Of a DNA stretch of 64,000 bases, positions 18,597-27,189 are shown in pieces. The notes beneath the pieces are model-generated. The model ran no database searches and was not told the DNA's origin. It worked only from the letters and a program-made list of their open reading frames with translations. The DNA lies in assembly GCF_023100685.1 (NCBI RefSeq), contig NZ_CP090064.1, positions 868,001-932,000 of the forward strand, written 5' to 3'. This DNA comes from Proteus vulgaris (GTDB lineage Bacteria; Pseudomonadota; Gammaproteobacteria; Enterobacterales; Enterobacteriaceae). The position numbers and the translations under genes were made by a program. Every line of letters begins with the position of its first letter. Position 1 is the first letter of the stretch.

Positions 18597-20903
18597 ATGA
18601 GTAGAAAGAAAAGACCAGCAAAACAAGCCAAAAGAGGTCGTTTTTGGTTTTGGTTATTTGTCAAAATTGCGGTTGTAGTTGCGGTTTTAATGGGCATTTA
18701 TGGTGTTTATTTACATTCTCAAATCAAAGAGCGCCTTGATGGCAATGTTTGGGAATTGCCAGCGGCTGTTTACGGACGTACCGTTAACTTAGAACCGGGC
18801 ATGAATTATAGCCAAAAAGAGATGGTGAGCTTACTTGAAGGCATGCAATATCGTAATGTCAACAAAATCACACGTCCCGGCGAATTTGTAGTAAGAGGCA
18901 ACACGATTGAGATGTTGCGCCGACCTTTTGATTTCCCTGATGGCCGTGAAGAGCAAATTTTGGCTAAGTTGACTTTTGAGCAAAATTCTCTCGTTAGCAT
19001 TACAAATATGGGAAATCAGCGTCAGTTTGGTTTTTTCCGTCTCGATCCTAAATTAATTACCATGATGCAATCTGCCAATGGTGAACAACGTTTATTCTTA
19101 GCAAGAGATAAATTCCCACAATTATTAGTGGATACATTAATTGCAACAGAAGATCGTCGTTTCTATGAGCATGACGGTATCAGCTTTTATTCTATTGGCC
19201 GTGCGGTATTAGCAAACTTTACGGCAGGTAAAGCGGTTCAAGGCGGTAGTACTTTAACGCAACAGCTAGTGAAAAACCTGTTTTTGACTAACGAAAGAAC
19301 GTTAAAAAGAAAGCTAAATGAAGCCTATATGGCAATTATTATGGATGCGAGTTATAGCAAAGATCGCATTCTTGAGCTGTATCTTAATGAAGTCTTTTTA
19401 GGACAAAGTGGTGATGAACAAATTAGAGGTTTTCCTTTAGCTAGCCTCTACTATTTTGGTCGCCCCGTTGATGAATTAAGCCTTGATCAGCAAGCACTTT
19501 TAGTGGGTATGGTAAAAGGTGCATCTGCTTATAATCCATGGCGTAATCCAAAGGCAGCATTAGAGCGTCGTAATGTGGTATTAAAACTACTGCAAACCCA
19601 AGAAATAATCGACCAAGAGCTTTATAACGTATTAAGTGCACGTCCTTTAGGTGTAAAACCTCGCAGTGAAGCGTTAACACCTCAACCTGCATTTATGCAA
19701 CTGGTTCGCCAAGAGTTACAAACAACTTTAGGCGATAAAGTAAAAGATTTATCAGGTACAAAAATTTTCACCACATTAGATCCAGTCTCACAAGATGCGG
19801 CTGAAAAAGCGGTTGAAGTGGGTGTCGCGGATATCCGTAAAGTTCGTAAAATTGACGATCTTGAAGGGGCGATGGTTGTTGTGGATCGCTTAAGTGGTGA
19901 AGTTCGAGCTTTAGTGGGGGGATCTCAACCACAATATGCAGGCTTTAACCGTGCATTATCAGCTCGTCGTTCAATTGGTTCTTTAGCTAAACCTGCTACC
20001 TACTTAACGGCATTAAGTGAGCCAGAACGTTTTCGCTTAAATACATGGCTTGCGGATGAACCTATTTCTGTGCCTATTCCAGGAGGCAAACCTTGGCAAC
20101 CTCGTAACTACGATCGTGGTTATAAAGGCAAATTAATGCTGGTGGATGCGTTAGCAACCTCACGTAATATACCTACAGTAAATCTTGGTTTAGAAGTGGG
20201 ATTAGACCATGTGATCAAAACATGGATTAACTTGGGAGCACCTGCGGAGAATCTGGAAAAAGTACCAGCGATGCTTCTTGGGGCGTTAAACTTAACACCA
20301 ATGGAAGTCGCTCAAACTTTCCAAACAATTGGTAGTTTAGGTAACAGAGCAAAAATATCGTCATTACGTTCGGTTATTACTCAAGATGGTACTGTGCTTT
20401 ACCAAAGTTATCCTCAAGCTGAAACGACGGTTTCGCCTCAAGCGGCTTATATGACGTTATTTGGTATGCAACAAGTGGTTAATTCAGGGACAGCATGGCG
20501 CGTATTAAAACCAAAATTTGGTAATTACAACCTTGCAGGTAAAACCGGTACCACTAACGATTTGCGTGATAGCTGGTTTGCGGGAATTGATGGCAAAGAA
20601 GTCACCATCGCATGGATGGGGCGTGATAATAATGGCCCAACAAACTTAACGGGTTCAACAGGGGCATTGTTGCTGTATCGTAATTATTTAGAGAATCAAG
20701 CACCGCTGAAATTAAATCCACCAGTGCCAGAAGATATCGCAGAGATGTCTGTTGATGCTCAAGGTAACTTTGCTTGTTATGGTGGTGGTGTTCGTACACT
20801 ACCTGTATGGACAGCAAATCCAGATGGATTGTGCACACCTGTTCAGCAAGATACTGATGAAAGTGGCGCCCCGAAATGGTTACAAGATTTGTTTTCTGAG
20901 TAA
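18597..20903 (+). CDS. mrcB: Penicillin-binding protein 1B (bifunctional peptidoglycan synthase)
   Basis: PBP1b polymerises and cross-links peptidoglycan. The 768-aa chain has a short basic cytosolic tail, one membrane helix (about 15-38), a UB2H-like region, then the glycosyltransferase with Glu185 in ATEDRRFYEHDG and GGSTLTQQLVKN. The transpeptidase has SxxK at Ser462-Lys465 (GSLAKPATY), SRN at 522-524 and KTGTT at 649-653. It is shorter than E. coli PBP1b mainly at both ends. An intrinsic terminator follows the gene. Confidence 0.96.
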   Translation: MSRKKRPAKQAKRGRFWFWLFVKIAVVVAVLMGIYGVYLHSQIKERLDGNVWELPAAVYGRTVNLEPGMNYSQKEMVSLLEGMQYRNVNKITRPGEFVVRGNTIEMLRRPFDFPDGREEQILAKLTFEQNSLVSITNMGNQRQFGFFRLDPKLITMMQSANGEQRLFLARDKFPQLLVDTLIATEDRRFYEHDGISFYSIGRAVLANFTAGKAVQGGSTLTQQLVKNLFLTNERTLKRKLNEAYMAIIMDASYSKDRILELYLNEVFLGQSGDEQIRGFPLASLYYFGRPVDELSLDQQALLVGMVKGASAYNPWRNPKAALERRNVVLKLLQTQEIIDQELYNVLSARPLGVKPRSEALTPQPAFMQLVRQELQTTLGDKVKDLSGTKIFTTLDPVSQDAAEKAVEVGVADIRKVRKIDDLEGAMVVVDRLSGEVRALVGGSQPQYAGFNRALSARRSIGSLAKPATYLTALSEPERFRLNTWLADEPISVPIPGGKPWQPRNYDRGYKGKLMLVDALATSRNIPTVNLGLEVGLDHVIKTWINLGAPAENLEKVPAMLLGALNLTPMEVAQTFQTIGSLGNRAKISSLRSVITQDGTVLYQSYPQAETTVSPQAAYMTLFGMQQVVNSGTAWRVLKPKFGNYNLAGKTGTTNDLRDSWFAGIDGKEVTIAWMGRDNNGPTNLTGSTGALLLYRNYLENQAPLKLNPPVPEDIAEMSVDAQGNFACYGGGVRTLPVWTANPDGLCTPVQQDTDESGAPKWLQDLFSE

Positions 20904-20930
20904 GTAATCACATAGATTAGCTAAAATAAA

Positions 20931-20954
20931 AACGGCACATAAGTGCCGTTTTTT
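20931..20954 (+). terminator. Intrinsic terminator after mrcB (probably bidirectional)
   Basis: AACGGCAC/GTGCCGTT (20931-20938 with 20943-20950) with an ATAA loop is followed by further T. A runs on its left side would also allow termination of hemL transcripts coming from the other strand. Confidence 0.85.
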
Positions 20955-20995
20955 GTTTATTCGCATCTTATTTTTATTAAAAAACGAATCGAATA

Positions 20996-22282
20996 TTAGC
21001 CCTTCATCTGAGCAAAAGCATATTCCGCTGCATCAATAGTGCGTTGAATATCTTCTTTAGTGTGAGCAATAGACATAAAGCCTGCTTCAAATGCAGAAGG
21101 TGCAAGGTAGACACGTTTTTCTAGCATTAAATGGAAGAATTGTTTAAAGCGTTCAACATCGCAGTTCATCACATCTTGATAGCAAGTGACTTCTTTTGCA
21201 TCCGTAAAGAACAGACCAAACATCCCGCCAACATGGTTTATAACCATTGGAATGCCCGCTTGTTGTGCTTTTTCAAGTAAACCATCAGCCAGCATTGTTG
21301 TTAGTTCATTTAATGTTTGATGAACACCGGGTTGTGATACTTCGTGTAAACACGCAAGACCTGCTGCCATTGCAATTGGGTTGCCTGATAAAGTACCTGC
21401 TTGATAAACAGGACCAATTGGTGCGAGTTTAGACATCACTTCCATATGTCCACCAAATGCACCCACTGGCATACCGCCACCAATGATTTTACCTAAGCAT
21501 GTTAAATCAGGATCAACATCGTAATAAGCTTGTGCGCCACCTAATGCCACGCGAAAGCCAGTCATAACTTCATCAATAATCAGCAATGCACCAAACTCAT
21601 CACATAATGCACGTAAGCCCGGTAAGAAGTCTGCTTTTGGTGGTACGCAGTTCATATTGCCCGCAACAGGCTCAACAATGATACAAGCGACTTCTTCAGG
21701 GTAATTTTCAAATGCTTGGCGTACAGAATTTAAATCGTTGTAAGTACAGGTTAAGGTGTGTTTTACAAAATCAGCGGGTACACCTGGTGAATTTGGTTGT
21801 CCCATCGTTAGCGCGCCAGAGCCCGCTTTAACTAATAGGCAATCTGCATGACCGTGGTAGCAACCTTCAAATTTAATGATTTTGTCACGACCCGTGTAAC
21901 CACGAGCAAGGCGAATAGCGCTCATTGTCGCTTCTGTACCTGAGTTCACCATGCGAACCATGTCCATAGAAGGTACCAGTTCAGTGACTAGGTTTGCCAT
22001 TTCAACTTCAGCAGCCGTTGGTGCGCCAAAGCTTAGGCCTTTTTGTACCGCGTCAGTAACAGCATGACGAATGGAAGGGTGGTTGTGACCTAAAACCATC
22101 GGTCCCCATGAGCCGACATAGTCAAGGTAAGCTCGTCCATCAACATCATAAATATACGCACCATTAGCACGTTCAATAAAAAGAGGGGTTCCACCTACAC
22201 CGTTAAATGCTCTAACAGGTGAGTTGACACCGCCGGGGATCACTTGTTGTGCGAGATTATAAAGCGTTTCAGACTTGCTCAT
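20996..22282 (-). CDS. hemL: Glutamate-1-semialdehyde 2,1-aminomutase
   Basis: HemL converts glutamate-1-semialdehyde to 5-aminolevulinate, the entry to heme. It is a class III PLP aminotransferase of 428 aa. The PLP lysine is Lys265 in [17 protein letters not shown], with the cofactor-binding Asp in [27 protein letters not shown] is also typical. The gene is convergent with mrcB and divergent from erpA; the fhu genes that separate mrcB and hemL in E. coli are absent. Confidence 0.97.
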   Translation of the reverse strand: MSKSETLYNLAQQVIPGGVNSPVRAFNGVGGTPLFIERANGAYIYDVDGRAYLDYVGSWGPMVLGHNHPSIRHAVTDAVQKGLSFGAPTAAEVEMANLVTELVPSMDMVRMVNSGTEATMSAIRLARGYTGRDKIIKFEGCYHGHADCLLVKAGSGALTMGQPNSPGVPADFVKHTLTCTYNDLNSVRQAFENYPEEVACIIVEPVAGNMNCVPPKADFLPGLRALCDEFGALLIIDEVMTGFRVALGGAQAYYDVDPDLTCLGKIIGGGMPVGAFGGHMEVMSKLAPIGPVYQAGTLSGNPIAMAAGLACLHEVSQPGVHQTLNELTTMLADGLLEKAQQAGIPMVINHVGGMFGLFFTDAKEVTCYQDVMNCDVERFKQFFHLMLEKRVYLAPSAFEAGFMSIAHTKEDIQRTIDAAEYAFAQMKG

Positions 22283-22557
22283 GTCAGACTCCTAATGATG
22301 GGTGAGCGTAAGATTAAGGCGTATTCTAAAGCACCACGCAGATGAAGCCAAATACACGACAACAACATTTTGATTTATCACTGTTATTGTGGGTGCGTGA
22401 TTTATCGTAAAAAGCGATAGGTAGCAAAAAGTGTATTTTGTCCACAACAAACTTGAAGGTTATGAGCAGGTATTAGATAATCATCACATTATATCAGCAA
22501 GAAATATAAATTTTTGCTGGCTGTTTTTTTGCTGGAATACCCAGTCTGGAGTGAACA

Positions 22558-22902
22558 ATGAGTGATGATATGGCTCTGCCGTTACAATTTACTGACGCGG
22601 CTGCAAATAAAGTAAAAGATTTGATTGCGGATGAAGAAAATCCAAATCTGCGTTTACGTGTTTATATCACGGGCGGCGGTTGTAGCGGATTCCAGTATGG
22701 TTTTACCTTTGATGATGCAATGAATGAAGGTGATATGACCATAGAAAAACAAGGCGTTGCCTTAGTGGTTGATCCGATGAGTTTGCAGTATTTAGTGGGC
22801 GGCTGTGTGGATTATACTGAGGGATTGGAGGGGTCGCGTTTTATTGTGACGAATCCTAATGCTAAGAGTACGTGTGGTTGCGGTTCCTCTTTCAGTATCT
22901 GA
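22558..22902 (+). CDS. erpA: A-type iron-sulfur carrier protein ErpA
   Basis: ErpA delivers Fe-S clusters to target apoproteins, including isoprenoid enzymes. The 114-aa protein carries the three ligand cysteines Cys42, Cys106 and Cys108 in GGGCSGF and TCGCGSSF at the same numbers as in E. coli. GGAGTG lies before the start. In E. coli the next genes are yadS and btuF; here a 26-kb island begins after the stop and yadS is absent. Confidence 0.97.
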   Translation: MSDDMALPLQFTDAAANKVKDLIADEENPNLRLRVYITGGGCSGFQYGFTFDDAMNEGDMTIEKQGVALVVDPMSLQYLVGGCVDYTEGLEGSRFIVTNPNAKSTCGCGSSFSI

Positions 22903-23647
22903 TCCTTCTTTGGCGTCGTGGCTGTGCAGTAGTGCCACGGCGTTAGAGCAGTGCTCGTAATGCTCACATACTAATGTATGCTCCGCTTACTGTGCGCTGT
23001 CTGCCTTGTTGCACTGCTTGCTCGCTCACGACTTTTGTTTGTGAGAGTTTATTGGTTACTCTTTTCTTATCTTCTCTTCTCTTCTCTTCTCTTCTCTTCT
23101 CTTCTTTTCGTTATTTATTCTTTCTGAGCTTATTTCATAAAATCACTCTATGGGTGATATTTTTTCCTCTATTTAAATATATCTTCTGCGATACGCTAAA
23201 TTTTAGGTGCGGATTTTTTGTCCTTTGAGAATAAAAATCGTAGTTTGCTTATTATTTTGAAAATAGGGTTATTTTTTCCTTATAAATCAACATTGTTACA
23301 AATTGAAACAAAATACACACTTTGTTACATATTAAAAATCCATGTACATTAGAACTGACTGGCTTTAGCGAGATTTCGGACATTTACGAAAGGTAATTGT
23401 ATAAGTAAATACACTTATTTTAAGAAACGAAAGCAGTAAATAACGTGTGAACAATTATTTTACGCTAAGTCACTTATCCTACGAGGATACAACGTCCTTC
23501 TTTTCCGTCACCCCCTTTACTTCCCCTTAAAATTACTTAAGCTACTCTAATCAAATCGCGGTGCGCACTGGCTGATTTTTTGAAAAGGACATCAACAATA
23601 ATAGTTTTGTTGAGAAACAATAACTGATAGTTAATTAAGGACTTGCC
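22903..23647 (+). promoter_or_regulatory. Long leader region upstream of hcp (745 bp)
   Basis: No gene is supported. The first 150 bases are hairpin-rich (for example CGTGGC...GCCACG and CATAC...GTATG) and look like a dispersed palindromic repeat. A perfect pentamer repeat follows at 23071-23105. From about 23280 the region is AT-rich, with TTTGTTACA-type words twice. At 23569-23584 there is a partial match to a sigma-54 -24/-12 element (TGGC and TTG at the right spacing, but GA instead of GC). The region should hold the promoter of the hcp operon. Confidence 0.45.
23071..23105 (+). repeat. Pentanucleotide microsatellite (CTTCT)7
   Basis: Seven exact tandem copies of CTTCT. It lies outside any gene I can support, about 540 bases before hcp. 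Such tracts can change in number by slippage. Confidence 0.9.
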
Positions 23648-24166
23648 ATGCCAACTCCCTGCTATATCTCCATTGAAGGAAAAACCCAAGGCAATATTAC
23701 TGCGGGTGCATTTACGGCTGAATCAGTAGGAAATATTTATGTTCAAGGCCACGAAGATGAAATGCTGGTGCAAGCATTCTCTCATGTAGTGACTGTGCCC
23801 ACTGACCCACAATCAGGTCAGCCTTCAGGTCAACGTGCGCATAAACCTTTCCGTTTTACGGTGGCGTTAAACAAAGCGGTTCCTCTGCTGTATAACGCAT
23901 TAGCCTCGGGCGAAATGTTGCCAAAAATCACATTAAAATGGTATCGCACCTCGGTTGAAGGGAAGCAAGAGCATTTCTTCACCACCACATTAACTGATGC
24001 CACCATCGTGAATATCGATTGCCAAATGCCACATTGCCAAGATCCGACTAAGTCTGACTTCACTCAACTGATCGAAGTGTCTCTTTCTTATCGCAAAATT
24101 GATTGGGAACACACCGTTGCAGGGACATCAGGCTCTGACGACTGGCGTGCGCCACTCGAAGGTTAA
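23648..24166 (+). CDS. hcp: T6SS tube protein Hcp
   Basis: Hcp forms the hexameric inner tube of the type VI secretion system and is secreted with the spike. The 172-aa product starts MPTPCYISIEGKTQGNITAG and contains FRFTVALNKAVPLLYNALASGE and ITLKWYRTSVEGK, typical of the family. AAGGA lies six bases before the ATG. It is the first gene of an effector operon followed by vgrG 99 bases later. No structural T6SS genes are in the window, so the apparatus must be encoded elsewhere. Confidence 0.96.
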   Translation: MPTPCYISIEGKTQGNITAGAFTAESVGNIYVQGHEDEMLVQAFSHVVTVPTDPQSGQPSGQRAHKPFRFTVALNKAVPLLYNALASGEMLPKITLKWYRTSVEGKQEHFFTTTLTDATIVNIDCQMPHCQDPTKSDFTQLIEVSLSYRKIDWEHTVAGTSGSDDWRAPLEG

Positions 24167-24265
24167 TTCTTCACACTTTATTTATGGGCTCTGTCATGAG
24201 CCCATTGTTCTCTGCATTTTTTGTCTTTTTTATTGCGTGTTTGTCACATTTAAATGGGAGCTTTT

Positions 24266-26392
24266 ATGTCAACGAATGACGCTAACAATACCCCTAAACC
24301 TCGTTTGGTATTAGATGATCCGGCATCATCTCGCCCTTTTGAAATAGGGATGACATTCTCTGAACAGCAAGCTCGCATTAAAAAATACAGCGAATTACTC
24401 GACACCCTAGGAAAGGGATTACTTCATACAGGGTTAGTGTTTACTTGCCAAATTGGCGATTTACCTAAAAGCACTTTTCAAGTCACTCAGTTTGATTTAA
24501 ACGAAGGATTATCAGAGCTTTTCACGCTTTCGATACACGCGGTGAGTGAGCAACGTGATATTGATTTTGCCAACCAATTAGGTGTGGCTTCATCATTAAC
24601 TGTCAGTCGTGACGGTAAAACAATCCGCACGGTTCAAGGCTTACTGGCGAGTGCTGAACAAGGCAACACCGACGGCGTTAAAACGTGGTATCAATTTGTT
24701 ATTCGCCCTGAAATGTGGGTGATGACGCTTAATCAAGATAGCCGTATTTTCCAACATAAAACGGTACCTCAAATTCTTCAGCAATTGCTAGATGAAGCGC
24801 ATATCAAATATGACAACCAATTTTATCAACCTGAACTGCATCAAACTCGCCGCTATATCACGCAAAAGCGCGAATCCGCTTATGCCTTCTGGTGTCGTTT
24901 AGCGTTTGAAGAAGGGATCAATTTTTGGTTTGAAGAAGGGCCAAAACTGTTTTATAGCGACAATCATTTAGGTATGACGGCGGGGATCACGCTGACGTAT
25001 AACCCACAAGCAGAAACCGATATTACGGATACCACTGCCACCACATGGCGCTATACCGAACGTTTATGCAGTGATGTGCGTATTGACAAAGATTATAACC
25101 CAATACGTCCTTCTTACCCGTTATCACAAAACACAACGGGTGACGTCCATCAACAACACCCTGTTTTTGAAAGCTATGGCCGTTTTCAAGAAGAGGCAGA
25201 AGCGCAGCCGCTAAATCAATTGCGCTATGAGCAATCTCAAAATTATCGTCAAACAGGCTCAGCAAGCACTAACTGTTTTGCGTTAATGCCGGGCAAAGTG
25301 TTTACCTTAACCCATCACCCAAGTGCGCGTATGAATTCGCGTTGGCAGGTGATCAGCGTTTCGCATCATGGCGTACAGCCCTCTGCGGATAACGGTGGCG
25401 GTGAGGGAACTCAACTTTCAAATAATGTCACTTTTATTCCCGGTACGCAGGAATGGCGACCGCCTTTTCATTATAAACCGCTGGCGGATGGTGATGAGTT
25501 GGCGACAGTCGTTGGCCCTGAAGGTGAGGAGATTTACACCAATGAACAAGGTGCGGTAAAAGTTTATTTTCATTGGGATAGACGCGGAAAGCCTGATCAT
25601 AGTGGCTCGTGTTGGTTGCGAGTGGCACAGGGTTGGAATGGTGATGGCTTCGGATTTATGGCGATCCCTCGCATTGGACAAGAGGTGATTGTGTCTTATT
25701 TAAATGGCGATATTGATAGACCAATTATCACCGGTTGCACCTATAACGGTCGTAATGCTCCCCCACTTGATTTACCCAAAGAAAAAACCCGAACTACATT
25801 TCGTACCAAGACGCATAAAGGCACAGGATTTAATGAACTGCGATTTGAGGATGCAGGCGGACGCGAAGAAGTGTATTTACATGCGCAGAGGGATTTAAAT
25901 ATTCATGTGCAACATGATAGTCATTGGCATACACAGCATAATTTCAAGCACCGTATCGATAACCAACGTTTTACTGAAATTGCCGGTGACGATCACCTTA
26001 TTATGAAAGGAACACAAAAATCCTTAATTGAAGGTGATGTTTCATTACAAATTAAAGGCGCAAAACATAGCAAAATTGATGATGAATTAATTGTCGAAAG
26101 TGGTATGGAAACCAGTTTTAAAAGTGGTGGAAAAATTATTCTTGAAGCCGGAACAGAAATTACCCTAAAAGTAGGAAGTAGTTTTATTCGTCTTACACCA
26201 AATGCAATTTTTACTTCTGGTAATTTAGATATCGGCTCTAGTGGCCCAGGTACGGGACAATCTCCAATTATTCAGCTTCCAGATGGCGTTATACCTTTTG
26301 AACAACCCCCTTATGCAATTAAGAAGTATTGTGCTTTAACTGCGAACGAAGCAGGTAGTTTATTCATAAAACCACCAAAGGAAGAAGAATAA
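24266..26392 (+). CDS. vgrG: T6SS spike protein VgrG
   Basis: VgrG forms the trimeric spike tip. I start it at 24266 (708 aa, MSTNDANN) because GGGAG is five bases upstream; a start at 24254 would precede that site. The gp27-like base covers about 50-400. The gp5-like OB part includes VYFHWDRRGKPD, CWLRVAQGWNGDGFGFMAIPRIGQEVIV and DRPIITGCTYNG, followed by the beta-helix region. The last 50 residues form a Pro-rich extension that may hold the adaptor or effector. Its TAA overlaps the ATG of the next gene by one base. Confidence 0.95.
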   Translation: MSTNDANNTPKPRLVLDDPASSRPFEIGMTFSEQQARIKKYSELLDTLGKGLLHTGLVFTCQIGDLPKSTFQVTQFDLNEGLSELFTLSIHAVSEQRDIDFANQLGVASSLTVSRDGKTIRTVQGLLASAEQGNTDGVKTWYQFVIRPEMWVMTLNQDSRIFQHKTVPQILQQLLDEAHIKYDNQFYQPELHQTRRYITQKRESAYAFWCRLAFEEGINFWFEEGPKLFYSDNHLGMTAGITLTYNPQAETDITDTTATTWRYTERLCSDVRIDKDYNPIRPSYPLSQNTTGDVHQQHPVFESYGRFQEEAEAQPLNQLRYEQSQNYRQTGSASTNCFALMPGKVFTLTHHPSARMNSRWQVISVSHHGVQPSADNGGGEGTQLSNNVTFIPGTQEWRPPFHYKPLADGDELATVVGPEGEEIYTNEQGAVKVYFHWDRRGKPDHSGSCWLRVAQGWNGDGFGFMAIPRIGQEVIVSYLNGDIDRPIITGCTYNGRNAPPLDLPKEKTRTTFRTKTHKGTGFNELRFEDAGGREEVYLHAQRDLNIHVQHDSHWHTQHNFKHRIDNQRFTEIAGDDHLIMKGTQKSLIEGDVSLQIKGAKHSKIDDELIVESGMETSFKSGGKIILEAGTEITLKVGSSFIRLTPNAIFTSGNLDIGSSGPGTGQSPIIQLPDGVIPFEQPPYAIKKYCALTANEAGSLFIKPPKEEE

Positions 26393-27189
26393 TGACATCC
26401 TTAACATGGACACAGTGGGTGAGTAATATTTCAAAGGGAGATATATATTTCTTTATTAATACATCACCTACATCTGATTCTATTAAACGGTTTTATAGTC
26501 ATAATTGGGTAGATGAAGCTATTCCTTTATATCGAGGTACTGGACTTGATCATTTAACGGAAATAAGTCCTTGGTTAATTAAAATTAAATCAATATCCCT
26601 TTATCATTTAGCAAAAGAGTTAGATGAATGCCCATTAGAAGATAAATACTGGGGATGGGCATATCACAGTCACTTAAATTGGAAAGAACAAATTAAGCAT
26701 TGGCAATATTATCAAATGGTTACAGTAGATAATGAGTTGGTGCATTTAAGGATCTTTGATCCTCGTATTGCTGAAATATTCTTACCTAACCTAAAAAAAG
26801 AAGATTGGCTATCATTAATGTATCCCATTAATGATATCTTTATTCCAGTTAATAAAGAGAGCTTATTTTTTGAATGTCCTAACGATATATTAAAAAGCAA
26901 AAAACACGATTTCCCATTAAAATACATACTTCCTTTCTATTTACTAGAGGCTTGGCGTAATTCACTATATGCAACTAATTTAGTTGTTGAGAACCTTATT
27001 CTTGATTTTTGGGAGGAAAATGGTGATCTCGCTTATTCACTTTTTTCGAGAGAGAATAATATAAGGGACATTATCTACAAATGGGTTTCTAATGAGAAGT
27101 TAAAAAATACAGACATCGCTTATTTGACTGATAAAAATTTATTAAATCATTTATTAAATATAAAATTAATTAACAAGGAAGAACTATAA
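26392..27189 (+). CDS. DUF4123 T6SS effector adaptor (Tap/TEC type)
   Basis: DUF4123 proteins load a specific effector onto VgrG. The 265-aa product has the N-terminal pattern of the family: YFFINTS, PLYRGTGLD, SPWLIKI, then WGWAYHSHLNWKEQIKHWQYYQMV and LRIFDPRI around 75-130. It overlaps vgrG by one base and ends immediately before the lipase ATG, so it is almost certainly the adaptor for that lipase. In Vibrio cholerae the equivalent gene lies between vgrG1 and tseL. Confidence 0.88.
   Translation: MTSLTWTQWVSNISKGDIYFFINTSPTSDSIKRFYSHNWVDEAIPLYRGTGLDHLTEISPWLIKIKSISLYHLAKELDECPLEDKYWGWAYHSHLNWKEQIKHWQYYQMVTVDNELVHLRIFDPRIAEIFLPNLKKEDWLSLMYPINDIFIPVNKESLFFECPNDILKSKKHDFPLKYILPFYLLEAWRNSLYATNLVVENLILDFWEENGDLAYSLFSRENNIRDIIYKWVSNEKLKNTDIAYLTDKNLLNHLLNIKLINKEEL

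Noticed and set aside
22974-23228. Open frame of 84 codons across the CTTCT tract (phase-variable gene)
   Set aside because: Low-complexity Leu/Ser/Phe translation, no ribosome binding site, and hairpin repeats at its start.
23648-26392. Prophage tail genes
   Set aside because: Hcp and VgrG resemble phage tail proteins, but no capsid, tape measure, lysis or integrase genes are present, and the DUF4123-lipase-immunity order is T6SS-specific.
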